A stretch of DNA of 19,939 nucleotides from Zeimonas sp035303885 (lineage in GTDB: Bacteria > Pseudomonadota > Gammaproteobacteria > Burkholderiales > Burkholderiaceae_E), in assembly GCA_035303885.1 (NCBI GenBank), contig DATGRE010000307.1, forward strand, positions 1 through 19,939, read 5' to 3'. Under the pieces are notes generated by a model. It was not told the origin of the DNA and searched no databases. It was given only the letters and a program-made list of their open reading frames with translations. The position numbers and the translations under genes are program-made. Positions 6,709 to 14,080 of the stretch are shown here, piece after piece (the first letter of the stretch is position 1; every line of letters starts with the position of its first letter).

Positions 6709-7527
6709 ATGTCGGCCAACGCCTCCGCCTCCCGATCCGCCGATGCCGCGGCTCGCTCCTCGCACGAAGCGCTGCGCGGCGCGCAGCCGCTGGGCGACGC
6801 CGAGATCGCGCTCTACCGGCATCTCGGTCATCTCACCGTCGATCGGGTCTTCCCCGTGCAGCAGCTCGAGGGCGTCATCGCCGACATCGAACGCTGGGGC
6901 GAGAGCTTTCTCGCCGCACTGCCCGCGGAGCAACGCGCGTGGTACGTCGACTCCGGCGTGCGCGCACGGCAAGTGCTGCGCAAGCTCGACAACCCGCATC
7001 ACCATCGCGAGGCGGTGCGCGAGCTCGCGCGCGCGCCGGCGCTCGTCGCGCTCGTCGAGTCGCTGATCGGGCCGGGCGTCTCGGTCTACTTCAGCCAGGT
7101 CTTCTTCAAGCCCCCGGAGGGGGGCGGGCCGAAGCCCGCGCACCAAGACAACTTCTATTTCGGGCCGAACGATACCGACGGCGTCGTGACCGCGTGGATC
7201 GCGCTCGACGACGCGACACTGGAGAACGGCTGCCTGTACTTCGGCGACGGCACGAACCGCGGGCCGGTCTATCCGCACGTGGCGCCGCCCGACGAGCCGT
7301 TCAACCTGCAATTGCCGCCCGAGATCCTCGAGCGCCAGCCGATGCAGCCGGCGCCGGTGATGCGCGGAAGCGTCTCCTTCCATCACGGCAACACGTTCCA
7401 TCACTCGGGTCCGAACCATTCCACGCGCTGGCGTCGCGCGATCGCCTTGCATTACGTGCACGCCGACACCTTCTTCGCACATCCGGCGCTGCCGTACGAC
7501 GACAGCCTGAAGCTGCGCATCACCTGA
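6709..7527 (+). CDS. Phytanoyl-CoA dioxygenase (PhyH) family protein
   Basis: This is a predicted Fe(II)/2-oxoglutarate-dependent oxygenase of the PhyH family, 272 residues from the chosen start. The metal-binding facial triad is visible: HxD in KPAHQDNFYF (H145, D147) and the distal His in FHHSGPN (H232). An Arg about ten residues later (HSTRWRRAIALHYV) fits 2-oxoglutarate binding. Family members hydroxylate or oxidatively demethylate small molecules. It is the first gene of a rightward operon with the Gfo/Idh/MocA, DUF993 and isomerase genes. I infer that it introduces a hydroxyl into the imported substrate. An alternative ATG at 6697 would add four residues (METK) but lacks a ribosome site. 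Confidence 0.88.
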   Translation: MSANASASRSADAAARSSHEALRGAQPLGDAEIALYRHLGHLTVDRVFPVQQLEGVIADIERWGESFLAALPAEQRAWYVDSGVRARQVLRKLDNPHHHREAVRELARAPALVALVESLIGPGVSVYFSQVFFKPPEGGGPKPAHQDNFYFGPNDTDGVVTAWIALDDATLENGCLYFGDGTNRGPVYPHVAPPDEPFNLQLPPEILERQPMQPAPVMRGSVSFHHGNTFHHSGPNHSTRWRRAIALHYVHADTFFAHPALPYDDSLKLRIT

Positions 7528-7551
7528 AGCCTGCCGCGGAGCATCGAACGA

Positions 7552-8703
7552 ATGGGAACGCGAAGACTCGGCATCGTCATGCACGGCGTGACGGGCCGCA
7601 TGGGCATGAACCAGCACCTGATCCGCTCGATCGTCGCGATCCGCGCCGAGGGTGGCGTGCGGCTCGCCAACGGCGATCGCGTGATGCCCGATCCGATCCT
7701 GGTCGGACGCGGCGCCGAGCGCATGCAGGCGCTGGCGGCCGCGCACGGCGGGCTGCGCTGGGACACCGATCTCGAGCGTGCACTGGCGAATCCCGACGAC
7801 ACCGTGTTCTTCGATGCCGCGACGACGCAGATGCGCCCGTCGCTGGTGAAGAAGGCGATCGCCGCCGGCAAGCACGTGTATTGCGAGAAGCCTTCGGCGA
7901 CGAATCTCGCCGAGGCGATGGAGATCTATCGCGCGGCGCACGCGGCGGGCGTGCGCCACGGCGTCGTGCAGGACAAGCTGTGGCTGCCGGGGCTGCAGAA
8001 GTTGAAGCTGCTGATCGACGCCGGCTTCTTCGGGCGCATCCTGTCGGTACGCGGCGAGTTCGGCTACTGGGTCTTCGAAGGCGACCTGCAGCCCGCGCAG
8101 CGCCCGTCGTGGAACTACCGCAAGGAGGACGGCGGAGGCATCATCCTCGACATGCTGTGCCATTGGCGCTACGTCGTCGACAACCTGTTCGGCGAGGTGA
8201 AGAGCGTCTCTTGTCTCGGCGCCACGCACATCCCGGAGCGCATCGACGAGAACGGCAAGCGCTACGAGGCCACCGCCGACGACGCGGCCTATGCGACCTT
8301 CGTCACCGAGCGCGGCATCGTCGCGCACTTCAACAGCTCCTGGTGCGTTCGCGTGCGCCGCGACGATCTCCTCACGCTGCAGGTCGACGGGACGCACGGC
8401 TCGGCGGTGGCGGGCCTGCGCGAGTGCCGCACGCAGTCGCGCGTGAACACGCCGAAGCCGGTGTGGAATCCCGATCTGCCGCAGCCGATCGACTTCTTCG
8501 CCGGCTGGCAGGAAGTGCCCGACACGGTCGCCTACGACAACGCGTTCAAGGTGCAATGGGAGCGCTTCATCCGCCACGTCGTCGACGGCGAGCCGTTTCC
8601 GTGGAACCTGCGCGAGGGTGCCAAGGGCGTGCAGCTGGTCGAGGCGGGGCTGCAGTCGTGGCGCGAGCGGCGCTGGGTCGACCTGGAAGCGCTGCCCGAC
8701 TGA
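7552..8703 (+). CDS. Gfo/Idh/MocA family NAD(P)-dependent oxidoreductase
   Basis: This 383-residue protein has an N-terminal Rossmann domain (IVMHGVTGRMG, near residues 8-18) and the family hallmark EKP at 112-114 (HVYCEKPSATN), followed by the C-terminal sheet domain. The substrate-side signature is GGGIILDMLCHWRYVVDNLFG, with D200 and H204 in the usual D-x3-H catalytic arrangement. Relatives oxidise hydroxyls of sugars and cyclitols such as inositol. The nucleotide loop GVTGRMG is a variant of the usual GxGxxG. It begins 24 bases after the dioxygenase stop and is probably co-transcribed, so it may oxidise the alcohol made by that enzyme. The exact substrate is unknown. Confidence 0.9.
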   Translation: MGTRRLGIVMHGVTGRMGMNQHLIRSIVAIRAEGGVRLANGDRVMPDPILVGRGAERMQALAAAHGGLRWDTDLERALANPDDTVFFDAATTQMRPSLVKKAIAAGKHVYCEKPSATNLAEAMEIYRAAHAAGVRHGVVQDKLWLPGLQKLKLLIDAGFFGRILSVRGEFGYWVFEGDLQPAQRPSWNYRKEDGGGIILDMLCHWRYVVDNLFGEVKSVSCLGATHIPERIDENGKRYEATADDAAYATFVTERGIVAHFNSSWCVRVRRDDLLTLQVDGTHGSAVAGLRECRTQSRVNTPKPVWNPDLPQPIDFFAGWQEVPDTVAYDNAFKVQWERFIRHVVDGEPFPWNLREGAKGVQLVEAGLQSWRERRWVDLEALPD

Positions 8704-8738
8704 TCGCGACGGCGCAGTGCCGGAACGGCGCCGCGCCC

Positions 8739-8743
8739 GGAGG
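8739..8743 (+). promoter_or_regulatory. Strong ribosome binding site fixing the DUF993 start
   Basis: GGAGG lies nine bases before ATG 8753. The open frame extends upstream to 8618 inside the oxidoreductase gene, so this site selects 8753. Confidence 0.6.
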
Positions 8744-8752
8744 TTCGAACAC

Positions 8753-9931
8753 ATGCCCTCGCTGATGCTCCCTGAAGCGGACGGCGCGCTGCGCCGCTTC
8801 ACGCTTTCGCAACCCGCCGAGTTCGAGCGCGCGCCGCGCACGGCCTTCGATCGCGTCGCGTACTCCGCGGCGCACGTCGTCGCCGACGCGTTGGCGCCGA
8901 ACGATCCATGGCTCGACTGCGCGCTCGACTGGGACGCGACGCTGGCGTATCGGCGCCGCCTGTGGTCGCTCGGCCTCGGGGTGGCGGAGGCGATGGACAC
9001 CGCGCAGCGCGGCATGGGGCTCGACTGGAACACCTCGCTCGAGCTGATCCGCCGCACGCTCGAGGCCGCCCGCGGCGAGGAGAACGCGCTCGTCGCCTGC
9101 GGCTGCGGCACCGATCATCTACCTGCCGGCGCCGTGTCGTCGATCGACGAGGTGATCGCCGCCTACGAGACGCAGATGGAGGCGATCGAGGCGCTGGGCG
9201 GACGACTGATCCTGATGGCGAGCCGCGCGCTCGCGGCGTGCGCGAAGTCGCCCGACGACTACGCGCGGGTCTACGACCGGCTGCTGTCGCAGGCGCGCGA
9301 GCCGGTGATCGTGCATTGGCTCGGCGACATGTTCGATCCGGCGCTCGCCGGCTACTGGGGCCGCAGCGACGTCGACGAGGCGATGGACGTCGCCGTCGAG
9401 ATCCTCAACCGCAACGCGGCGCGCGTCGACGGCGTGAAGATCTCGCTGCTCGACCGCCACAAGGAGATCGTGATGCGCCGTCGCCTGGCGCCGGGTATCC
9501 GCATGTACACTGGCGACGATTTCCACTTCGCCGAGCTGATCGAGGGCGACGAGCACGGACATTCGGACGCGCTGCTCGGGATCTTCGATGCGATCGCGCC
9601 GGCGGCGTCGGCCGCGTTGTCGGCGCTCGCGCGCGGCGAGGTCGGGCGCTTTCACGAGATCCTCGGTCCGACGGTGCCGCTGTCGCGGCACATCTTCGGT
9701 GCGCCGACGCGCTTCTACAAGACCGGCATCGTCTTCATGGCCTGGCTCAACGGCCACCAGGACCATTTCGTGATGGTCGGCGGCCAGCAGTCGGCGCGCA
9801 GCGCGCTGCACCTGTCGCAACTGTTCCGTCTCGCCGACGCTGCGGGCCTGCTCGAGGATCCCGACCGGGCGACCGCGCGGATGTCGCAGTGGCTCGCCAC
9901 GCAGGGCGTCGACGCGGCGCCGGCGCTGTGA
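8753..9931 (+). CDS. DUF993 family protein (dihydrodipicolinate-synthase-like TIM barrel)
   Basis: This is a 392-residue protein of the DUF993 family, often annotated as dihydrodipicolinate-synthase-like. Visible features are a Cys-rich turn ACGCGTDHLP (about 115-124), the segment VIVHWLGDMFDP (about 185-196), a candidate Schiff-base lysine K229 in GVKISLLD (like the GIK of DapA) and YTGDDFHFAE (about 252-261). I infer an aldolase or lyase on a 2-oxo or beta-keto intermediate; the family's biochemical function is not established to my knowledge. Its stop overlaps the GTG start of the isomerase-like gene (GTGA), showing tight coupling. It acts in the cytoplasm, since no signal peptide is seen. 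Confidence 0.88.
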   Translation: MPSLMLPEADGALRRFTLSQPAEFERAPRTAFDRVAYSAAHVVADALAPNDPWLDCALDWDATLAYRRRLWSLGLGVAEAMDTAQRGMGLDWNTSLELIRRTLEAARGEENALVACGCGTDHLPAGAVSSIDEVIAAYETQMEAIEALGGRLILMASRALAACAKSPDDYARVYDRLLSQAREPVIVHWLGDMFDPALAGYWGRSDVDEAMDVAVEILNRNAARVDGVKISLLDRHKEIVMRRRLAPGIRMYTGDDFHFAELIEGDEHGHSDALLGIFDAIAPAASAALSALARGEVGRFHEILGPTVPLSRHIFGAPTRFYKTGIVFMAWLNGHQDHFVMVGGQQSARSALHLSQLFRLADAAGLLEDPDRATARMSQWLATQGVDAAPAL

Positions 9932-10836
9932 GCGTGTCGCCGGACGCTCCGGCCGCATCGACGGCGCAGGCATCGGTGCCCATTCCCGCACCCGATCCCG
10001 AGCGGCTCTCGCTGAACACCGCGACCGTGCGCGAGCAGTGGACGCTCGCCGAGGCGATCGACGGCTGCGCACGGCACGGCATCCACGGCATCTCGCCGTG
10101 GCGCGACAAGCTCGACGAGCTCGGCGCCGCCGAGGCGGCCCGCCGCATCCGTGCGAACGGGTTGACGGTGAGCGGCCTGTGCCGCGGCGGCATGTTCCCG
10201 GCCGCCGACGCGCAGGGCCGACGTGCGGCGATCGACGACAACCGGCGCGCGATCGACGACGCGGCGACGATCGGCGCGCGCTGTCTCGTGCTCGTCGTCG
10301 GCGGCGTCGTTCCCGGTACGCGCGACCTCGAAGGCGCCCGCGCGATGGTGCGCGACGGCCTTGCCGAGATCCTGCCGCATGCGCGCGCGAGCGGCGTTCC
10401 GTTGGCGATCGAGCCGCTGCACCCGATGTACTGCGCGGATCGCGCGTGCGTGAACACGCTCGACCAGGCGCTCGACCTGTGCGAAGCGCTCGATCCGCTG
10501 CCCGCCGAAGGTGCCGACGCCTGCACGCTCGGCGTCGTGGTCGATGCGTATCACGTCTGGTGGGATCCGCAGCTGTCGCGCGCACTCGCGCGAGCCGGCG
10601 CGGCGCGGCTGCTCGCTTATCACATCTGCGACTGGCTGGTGCCCACGCGCGACCTGCTGCTCGACCGCGGCATGATGGGCGACGGGGTCATCGACCTGCC
10701 GGGGCTGCGGGCGCGCGTCGAGGCGAACGGGTATCGCGGCGCGCACGAAGCGGAGATCCTCTCGACGAGCTGGTGGGGGCGCGATCCCGACGAGGTGCTG
10801 GCGATTCTCCGCGAGCGTCACCAGCGCTGCAGCTGA
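9928..10836 (+). CDS. Sugar phosphate isomerase/epimerase-like TIM-barrel protein
   Basis: This 302-residue protein of the xylose-isomerase-like TIM-barrel (AP endonuclease family 2) superfamily starts at a GTG overlapping the DUF993 stop. An Ala/Pro-rich leader of about 25 residues precedes the barrel (LSLNTATVREQWTL). Likely divalent-metal ligands are E162 (LAIEPLHPM), D206 (VVVDAYHVWWD), H232 (AYHICDW) and E274 or E276 (HEAEI). Relatives include IolE/IolI inosose enzymes and tagatose epimerases, and pairing with a Gfo/Idh/MocA enzyme is common in cyclitol and sugar catabolism. I infer isomerisation or dehydration of a keto intermediate. It is the last gene of the dioxygenase operon. The open frame continues far upstream, but only as a shadow of DUF993. 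Confidence 0.87.
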   Translation: MSVSPDAPAASTAQASVPIPAPDPERLSLNTATVREQWTLAEAIDGCARHGIHGISPWRDKLDELGAAEAARRIRANGLTVSGLCRGGMFPAADAQGRRAAIDDNRRAIDDAATIGARCLVLVVGGVVPGTRDLEGARAMVRDGLAEILPHARASGVPLAIEPLHPMYCADRACVNTLDQALDLCEALDPLPAEGADACTLGVVVDAYHVWWDPQLSRALARAGAARLLAYHICDWLVPTRDLLLDRGMMGDGVIDLPGLRARVEANGYRGAHEAEILSTSWWGRDPDEVLAILRERHQRCS

Positions 10837-10866
10837 CGCGTTGCCGTCGCGAATGCCCGTGTCGAT

Positions 10867-10887
10867 GCGCGCAGCGCTTCAGCGCGC
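10867..10887. terminator. Possible hairpin between convergent isomerase-like and aldolase genes
   Basis: A GCGCGC / GCGCGC stem with a 9-base loop lies at the junction and includes the aldolase stop codon; GTTT follows on the plus strand. The stem is short and self-complementary repeats are common at this GC content, so this is tentative. Confidence 0.25.
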
Positions 10888-11904
10888 GTTTGCGCCTTCC
10901 ATCGCCGCTTCGTAGCGCCCCTCGCGCGCGAGTGCGTTCATCCGAGCGCGGTGCACCAGCGCACGCTGCGCGGCCTGCGCGTTCGCCGCGTCGCCGCGCC
11001 AGGCGGACAGCGCCGGTTCCTGCAGCGCGCGGGCGTAGGAGAAGCTGAGCACCCACGGCTGGGGGCCGAGCCGGTTCATCGCGTCGAGGTTCGCCGTCGC
11101 TTCCTCGGGCGTCTGTCCGCCGGAGAGGAAGAAGATGCCGGGCACGGCGGCCGGGACCGTGCGGCGCAGCACGGCGATCGTGTGCTTCGCGACCTCTTCC
11201 GGCGGCGCCTTCCTCGCGCTCTTGCCCGGCAGCACCATGCTCGGCTTCAGCAGCAGGCATTCGAGCACGGCGCGCTGCCGATGCAGCGCGTCGAAGACGG
11301 CGTGCAGCACCTGCTCGCTGACTTCGTTGCAGCGTTCGATCGAGTGCTCGCCGTCGATCAGCACCTCGGGCTCGACGATCGGCACGAAGCCCTCGTTCTG
11401 GCAGATCGCCGCGTAGCGGGCGAGGGCGTGCGCGTTCGCGTCGATCGCGAGCGCGCTCGGCAGCGTGGGCGAGACATTGTAGACCGCGCGCCACTTCGTG
11501 AAGCGTGCCCCCTGCTCGCGATAGCGGCGCAGGCGCTTCGCCAGGCCGTCGAGCCCTTCGGTGATCTCGTCGCCCGGTGCGTTGGCCAGCGGACCCTTGC
11601 CGGCGTCGACCTTGATGCCGGGGACGATGCCGCGCCGCTCGAGCAGCTGCGGGAACGGCGTGCCGTCGGCCGACTGCTGGCCGAGCGTCTCCTCGTGGAG
11701 GATGACGCCGCTGACCGATTCGGCCAGGCCGTCCGCCGACAGCAGTACGTCGCGCCAGGCGCGCCGTGTCGCTTCGGTGGATTCCAGGCCGATCGACGCG
11801 AAGCGCTTCGCGATCGTCGGGATGCTCTCGTCGGCGGCGAGAAGTCCCTTGGGTGCCTGCACGAGCGCCGCGATCGTGCGCTGCAGCTCCGCGATCGAGT
11901 CCAT
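10879..11904 (-). CDS. fba: Class I fructose-bisphosphate aldolase
   Basis: This 341-residue enzyme of the Schiff-base class I family cleaves fructose-1,6-bisphosphate to dihydroxyacetone phosphate and glyceraldehyde-3-phosphate in the cytoplasm. Seen motifs are KGLLAADES (19-27), GIKVDAG (96-102), RFTKWRAVY (K137), the VPIVEPEVL glutamates (E178, E180) and the Schiff-base lysine K220 in CLLLKPSMVLPG. The SGGQTPEEAT phosphate-binding loop is present. The length is close to the usual 340-360. A good ribosome site, GGAGGAAA, precedes the ATG. It is a single gene, convergent with the isomerase-like gene and divergent from a small membrane protein. Nothing ties it to the upstream catabolic locus except that aldol products could enter glycolysis. 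Confidence 0.95.
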   Translation of the reverse strand: MDSIAELQRTIAALVQAPKGLLAADESIPTIAKRFASIGLESTEATRRAWRDVLLSADGLAESVSGVILHEETLGQQSADGTPFPQLLERRGIVPGIKVDAGKGPLANAPGDEITEGLDGLAKRLRRYREQGARFTKWRAVYNVSPTLPSALAIDANAHALARYAAICQNEGFVPIVEPEVLIDGEHSIERCNEVSEQVLHAVFDALHRQRAVLECLLLKPSMVLPGKSARKAPPEEVAKHTIAVLRRTVPAAVPGIFFLSGGQTPEEATANLDAMNRLGPQPWVLSFSYARALQEPALSAWRGDAANAQAAQRALVHRARMNALAREGRYEAAMEGANAR

Positions 11905-11956
11905 GTCGGCTTTCCTCCGATTCGTCGTCGGTCGTCTACGTCGCGAGCGTCGATCC

Positions 11957-11986
11957 TTGACAGCCTACGGCAGGCCTGCCTAGGAT
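11957..11986 (+). promoter_or_regulatory. Predicted sigma70 promoter for the small membrane protein gene
   Basis: A consensus TTGACA (11957-11962), 18 bases and TAGGAT (11981-11986) form a convincing promoter. The spacer contains a perfect 12-base palindrome, GGCAGGCCTGCC, at 11969-11980. Confidence 0.6.
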
Positions 11987-12004
11987 CAAGTAACAAGTTA
12001 CTTG
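11987..12004. promoter_or_regulatory. Perfect 18-bp operator-like palindrome CAAGTAAC-AA-GTTACTTG
   Basis: Two exact 8-base inverted arms flank two bases, directly adjoining the -10 box and covering the expected start site. This is the position of a repressor operator. GTAAC/GTTAC arms of this kind are compatible with HxlR-, MarR- or TetR-type dimers. No regulator gene adjoins it. Confidence 0.6.
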
Positions 12005-12020
12005 CTTGCGGGGTTTCCGG

Positions 12021-12440
12021 ATGGGCGAGGTTTCCGCAGTGCGCGTGCCCGGGGAGGGGCGCCGCGATTGGACGATGCGAATCGCCGCCGCCGTGGCGGT
12101 GGTGTTCGGCCTCGCCACGATCCGCGCCGGCGGGCGCGTGCTGTTCGGCGTCCCCGATGCGGTCAACGCCGCCGGCGACTACGTCGGTTTCGTCCTCTGG
12201 TTCAATTTCCTCGCCGGCTTCGCCTATGTCGTCGCCGGCGTCGGTTTCTGGCTTCGGCGCCGCTGGTCGGTGCGGCTCGCGGTGGCGATCGCCGTCGCCA
12301 CGCTCGTCGTCTTCGCCGCGTTCGGCCTGCACGTCGCCACGGGCGGCGCCTGGGAGACGCGAACGGCGGCGGCGATGACGTTGCGCAGCGTCGTCTGGAT
12401 CGTGCTCGCGGCGCTGGCCTGGCGCCGCATTCTGCGCTGA
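12021..12440 (+). CDS. Small four-helix integral membrane protein, unknown function
   Basis: I do not recognise the family. The 139-residue product has a polar N-terminus of about 18 residues and four predicted membrane segments: about 20-38 (RIAAAVAVVFGLATI), 55-82 (YVGFVLWFNFLAGFAYVVAG), 88-110 (VRLAVAIAVATLVVFAAFGL) and 120-135 (LRSVVWIVLAALAW). Positively charged residues follow the second segment (LRRRWSVR). ATG 12021 is about 28 bases after the predicted transcription start; an in-frame TTG at 12006 is a less likely start. Expression is probably controlled by the palindrome at 11987. It lies upstream of the ECF sigma operon in the same direction, but that operon has its own promoter. 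Confidence 0.7.
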   Translation: MGEVSAVRVPGEGRRDWTMRIAAAVAVVFGLATIRAGGRVLFGVPDAVNAAGDYVGFVLWFNFLAGFAYVVAGVGFWLRRRWSVRLAVAIAVATLVVFAAFGLHVATGGAWETRTAAAMTLRSVVWIVLAALAWRRILR

Positions 12441-12486
12441 GGCGGCGCGGCGCGGCGGCGTGGCCGCCGGCGGCGCCCCTCCGCCG

Positions 12487-12511
12487 GGAACTTTCCGGCG
12501 CGTCGTTCGTT
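12487..12511 (+). promoter_or_regulatory. Predicted ECF-type autoregulatory promoter before the sigma factor gene
   Basis: GGAAC (12487-12491), 16 bases and CGTT (12508-12511) match the classic ECF sigma promoter layout. The longer GGAACTT and TCGTT elements recur at exactly the same spacing at 14081-14105, which makes chance less likely. Confidence 0.7.
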
Positions 12512-12552
12512 GCAGGGACAGGCGGGGCGCATCGGGCGCCGCCGTTTCTCGG

Positions 12553-13122
12553 ATGGGTGCGTTGAAGACCGACGACGACGCCGGCCTGGCGGCGCGCGCA
12601 CGCGGTGGCAGTGCCGACGCGTTCACGAAGCTGGTCTCGCGGCACCAGGACCGCGTGTTCCGCTTCGTGTTCCGGATGATCGGGTCGCGCGAGGAGGCGA
12701 TGGACATCACGCAGGAGACCTTCCTGAAGGCATGGCAGGCGATGCCGCGCTGGCGGCCCGATGCCCGTTTCGGTACGTGGCTGCTGCAGATCGCACGCAA
12801 CGGCGCGCTCGACGCGCTGCGCCGGCATGCCGTCGTCGGCTTCGAGCCGCTCGAGGAGGGCGCGACGGCGATCGCCGATCCGGCGCCCATGCCCGACGAG
12901 CAGGTGCACGCGCGGCGGCGGCTCGCCTCGCTCGATGCCGCGCTTCGTGCGCTGCCGCTCGAGCACCGCGAGGTGTTGCTGCTCCGTGAGGTGGAGAGCC
13001 TTTCTTACGCCGAGATCGCCGACGCGCTCGGCGTGGCCGAAGGCACCGTGAAATCGCGCATCGCGCGTGCGCGTGCCGCGCTCCTCGAGCGCTTCGCGCC
13101 GACCCCTGGAGAAACGCCATGA
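12553..13122 (+). CDS. RNA polymerase sigma factor, ECF (sigma-70 family, RpoE-like)
   Basis: This 189-residue ECF sigma factor has region 2 at about 22-90 (FTKLVSRHQDRVFRFVFRMIG, then DITQETFLKAWQ, which contacts the -10) and region 4 at about 124-181 (LPLEHREVLLLREVESLSYAEIADALG and VAEGTVKSRIARAR, the helix-turn-helix that reads the -35). There is no sigma 1.1 or region 3. ATG 12553 is chosen because the extra upstream frame (to 12460) would include the predicted promoter. Its stop overlaps the anti-sigma ATG (ATGA), the usual sign of a stoichiometric sigma/anti-sigma pair. It probably drives its own promoter and that of the His-rich gene. Confidence 0.93.
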   Translation: MGALKTDDDAGLAARARGGSADAFTKLVSRHQDRVFRFVFRMIGSREEAMDITQETFLKAWQAMPRWRPDARFGTWLLQIARNGALDALRRHAVVGFEPLEEGATAIADPAPMPDEQVHARRRLASLDAALRALPLEHREVLLLREVESLSYAEIADALGVAEGTVKSRIARARAALLERFAPTPGETP

Positions 13123-13583
13123 CCCGGCACTGGCCTGAAGTGGAGGTGCTGTCCGCCTATGCGGACGGTGAGCTCGCTGCCGATCGACGCGCCGAGGTCG
13201 ACGCGCATCTGGCCACCTGCGATCGCTGTCGGCGCTGGCTCGCAGAGTGGCACGACGCGCAACGCAGTCTGCGCGCGCTCGCCGACGATTCGCTCGGCGT
13301 CGATCTGTCGCAGGTGGTGCGCGGGCGCATCGAAGCGCTTCCGGCCGCGGGCCGGCGTAGCCGGACGCCGCGAAGAACCGGTTGGCACTGGTTCGTGCCG
13401 GCCGGGATCGGTGCGGCGGCCTGCGTCTCGCTCGGCATGGCGCTCGGGTTGGCGCTGACCGTTCCGGCGACGCTGCCGCGCCCGCTGGGGGGCGCGCTCG
13501 AGGTCTTCGCGCCGGTGGCTCCCGGCGGCCTGTGCGCGGGTGCCGGATCGTGCCGCATCGCCTCCGCGGAGCATTCGCGATGA
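13119..13583 (+). CDS. Anti-sigma factor with cytoplasmic zinc-finger (ZAS) domain and one membrane helix
   Basis: This 154-residue membrane protein should hold the ECF sigma factor inactive. The N-terminal anti-sigma domain contains the H-x3-C-x2-C zinc motif at H30, C34 and C37 (HLATCDRCRRW). A basic stretch (RSRTPRR) precedes a membrane helix at about 91-115 (WFVPAGIGAAACVSLGMALGLAL), leaving a short periplasmic tail with two cysteines (C139 and C145). It overlaps the sigma gene by four bases and the next gene by four bases. The membrane anchor and the downstream periplasmic sensor suggest that the signal comes from the periplasm. The tail cysteines might bind metal or form a disulfide; this is speculation. 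Confidence 0.88.
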   Translation: MTRHWPEVEVLSAYADGELAADRRAEVDAHLATCDRCRRWLAEWHDAQRSLRALADDSLGVDLSQVVRGRIEALPAAGRRSRTPRRTGWHWFVPAGIGAAACVSLGMALGLALTVPATLPRPLGGALEVFAPVAPGGLCAGAGSCRIASAEHSR

Positions 13584-14047
13584 ACCGCGACACGCTGCTG
13601 CGAATCGTTTTCGCGGTGTCGCTGCTGGTGAACCTGGGCGTTCTCGGCGCCGTCGGCTGGCGGGTGCTGCAGGACCGCCCCGCTTCGGCAGCGGACGACT
13701 TTCCGGGGCTGGTGCGTCACCTCGGTCTCGACGAGGCGCAGCAGCGGCGCTGGCGCGAGGCCGAGACGGATTTTCTCGAGCGATTCCGCGAGGGCGCGCA
13801 GGAGATCCATGCGCGACGCGACCGGCTCATCGAGGCGATCTTCGCGCCGACGCCCGATCGCACCGCGATCGAGGCCGAGCGGGCCGCGATCGCCCGGCTG
13901 CAGGACGAGCAGCAGAGGCTCGTCATCGAGCAGCTGCTGCGCGAGCGCGAGCTCCTCGACGCCGACCAGCGCGCCCGCCTGCGCGAGCTGCTGCTGCGCC
14001 AGCCCGTCGGCGCCTCGGGCTTCGAGCGGCTGCATCAGGAGCGCTGA
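13580..14047 (+). CDS. Periplasmic heavy-metal sensor-like protein (CnrX/Spy/CpxP/ZraP-like)
   Basis: This 155-residue protein has an N-terminal membrane anchor or signal (about 7-28, LRIVFAVSLLVNLGVLGAVGW) and a periplasmic all-helical domain rich in Arg and Glu (about 42-155). The helical hairpin pattern LGLDEAQQRRWREAETDF and LLDADQRARLRELL is typical of the CnrX/CpxP/ZraP group. Candidate metal ligands include H47, H77 and H152, but I cannot map the CnrX site residue by residue. In CnrYXH systems the X protein senses metal and relieves Y inhibition of the H sigma factor; gene order and overlap (ATGA with the anti-sigma stop) fit that scheme. The metal, or whether the cue is envelope stress instead, is not shown. 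Confidence 0.8.
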   Translation: MNRDTLLRIVFAVSLLVNLGVLGAVGWRVLQDRPASAADDFPGLVRHLGLDEAQQRRWREAETDFLERFREGAQEIHARRDRLIEAIFAPTPDRTAIEAERAAIARLQDEQQRLVIEQLLRERELLDADQRARLRELLLRQPVGASGFERLHQER

Positions 14048-14080
14048 CCGAACGGCGTGGCGGGAATCTCCCGCGCCGCG

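Noticed and set aside
6670..9111. Very long open frame (over 800 codons) on the minus strand opposite the dioxygenase, oxidoreductase and DUF993 genes
   Set aside because: Its translation is Arg/Ala/Val/His-rich without recognisable domains, and it is antisense to three clear genes. It is a frame-bias artefact of high-GC coding sequence.
8908..10836. Apparent 642-codon frame ending in the isomerase-like protein
   Set aside because: The N-terminal 340 codons are a shadow of DUF993, with Arg-rich nonsense composition. The GTG at 9928 overlapping the DUF993 stop is the natural start.
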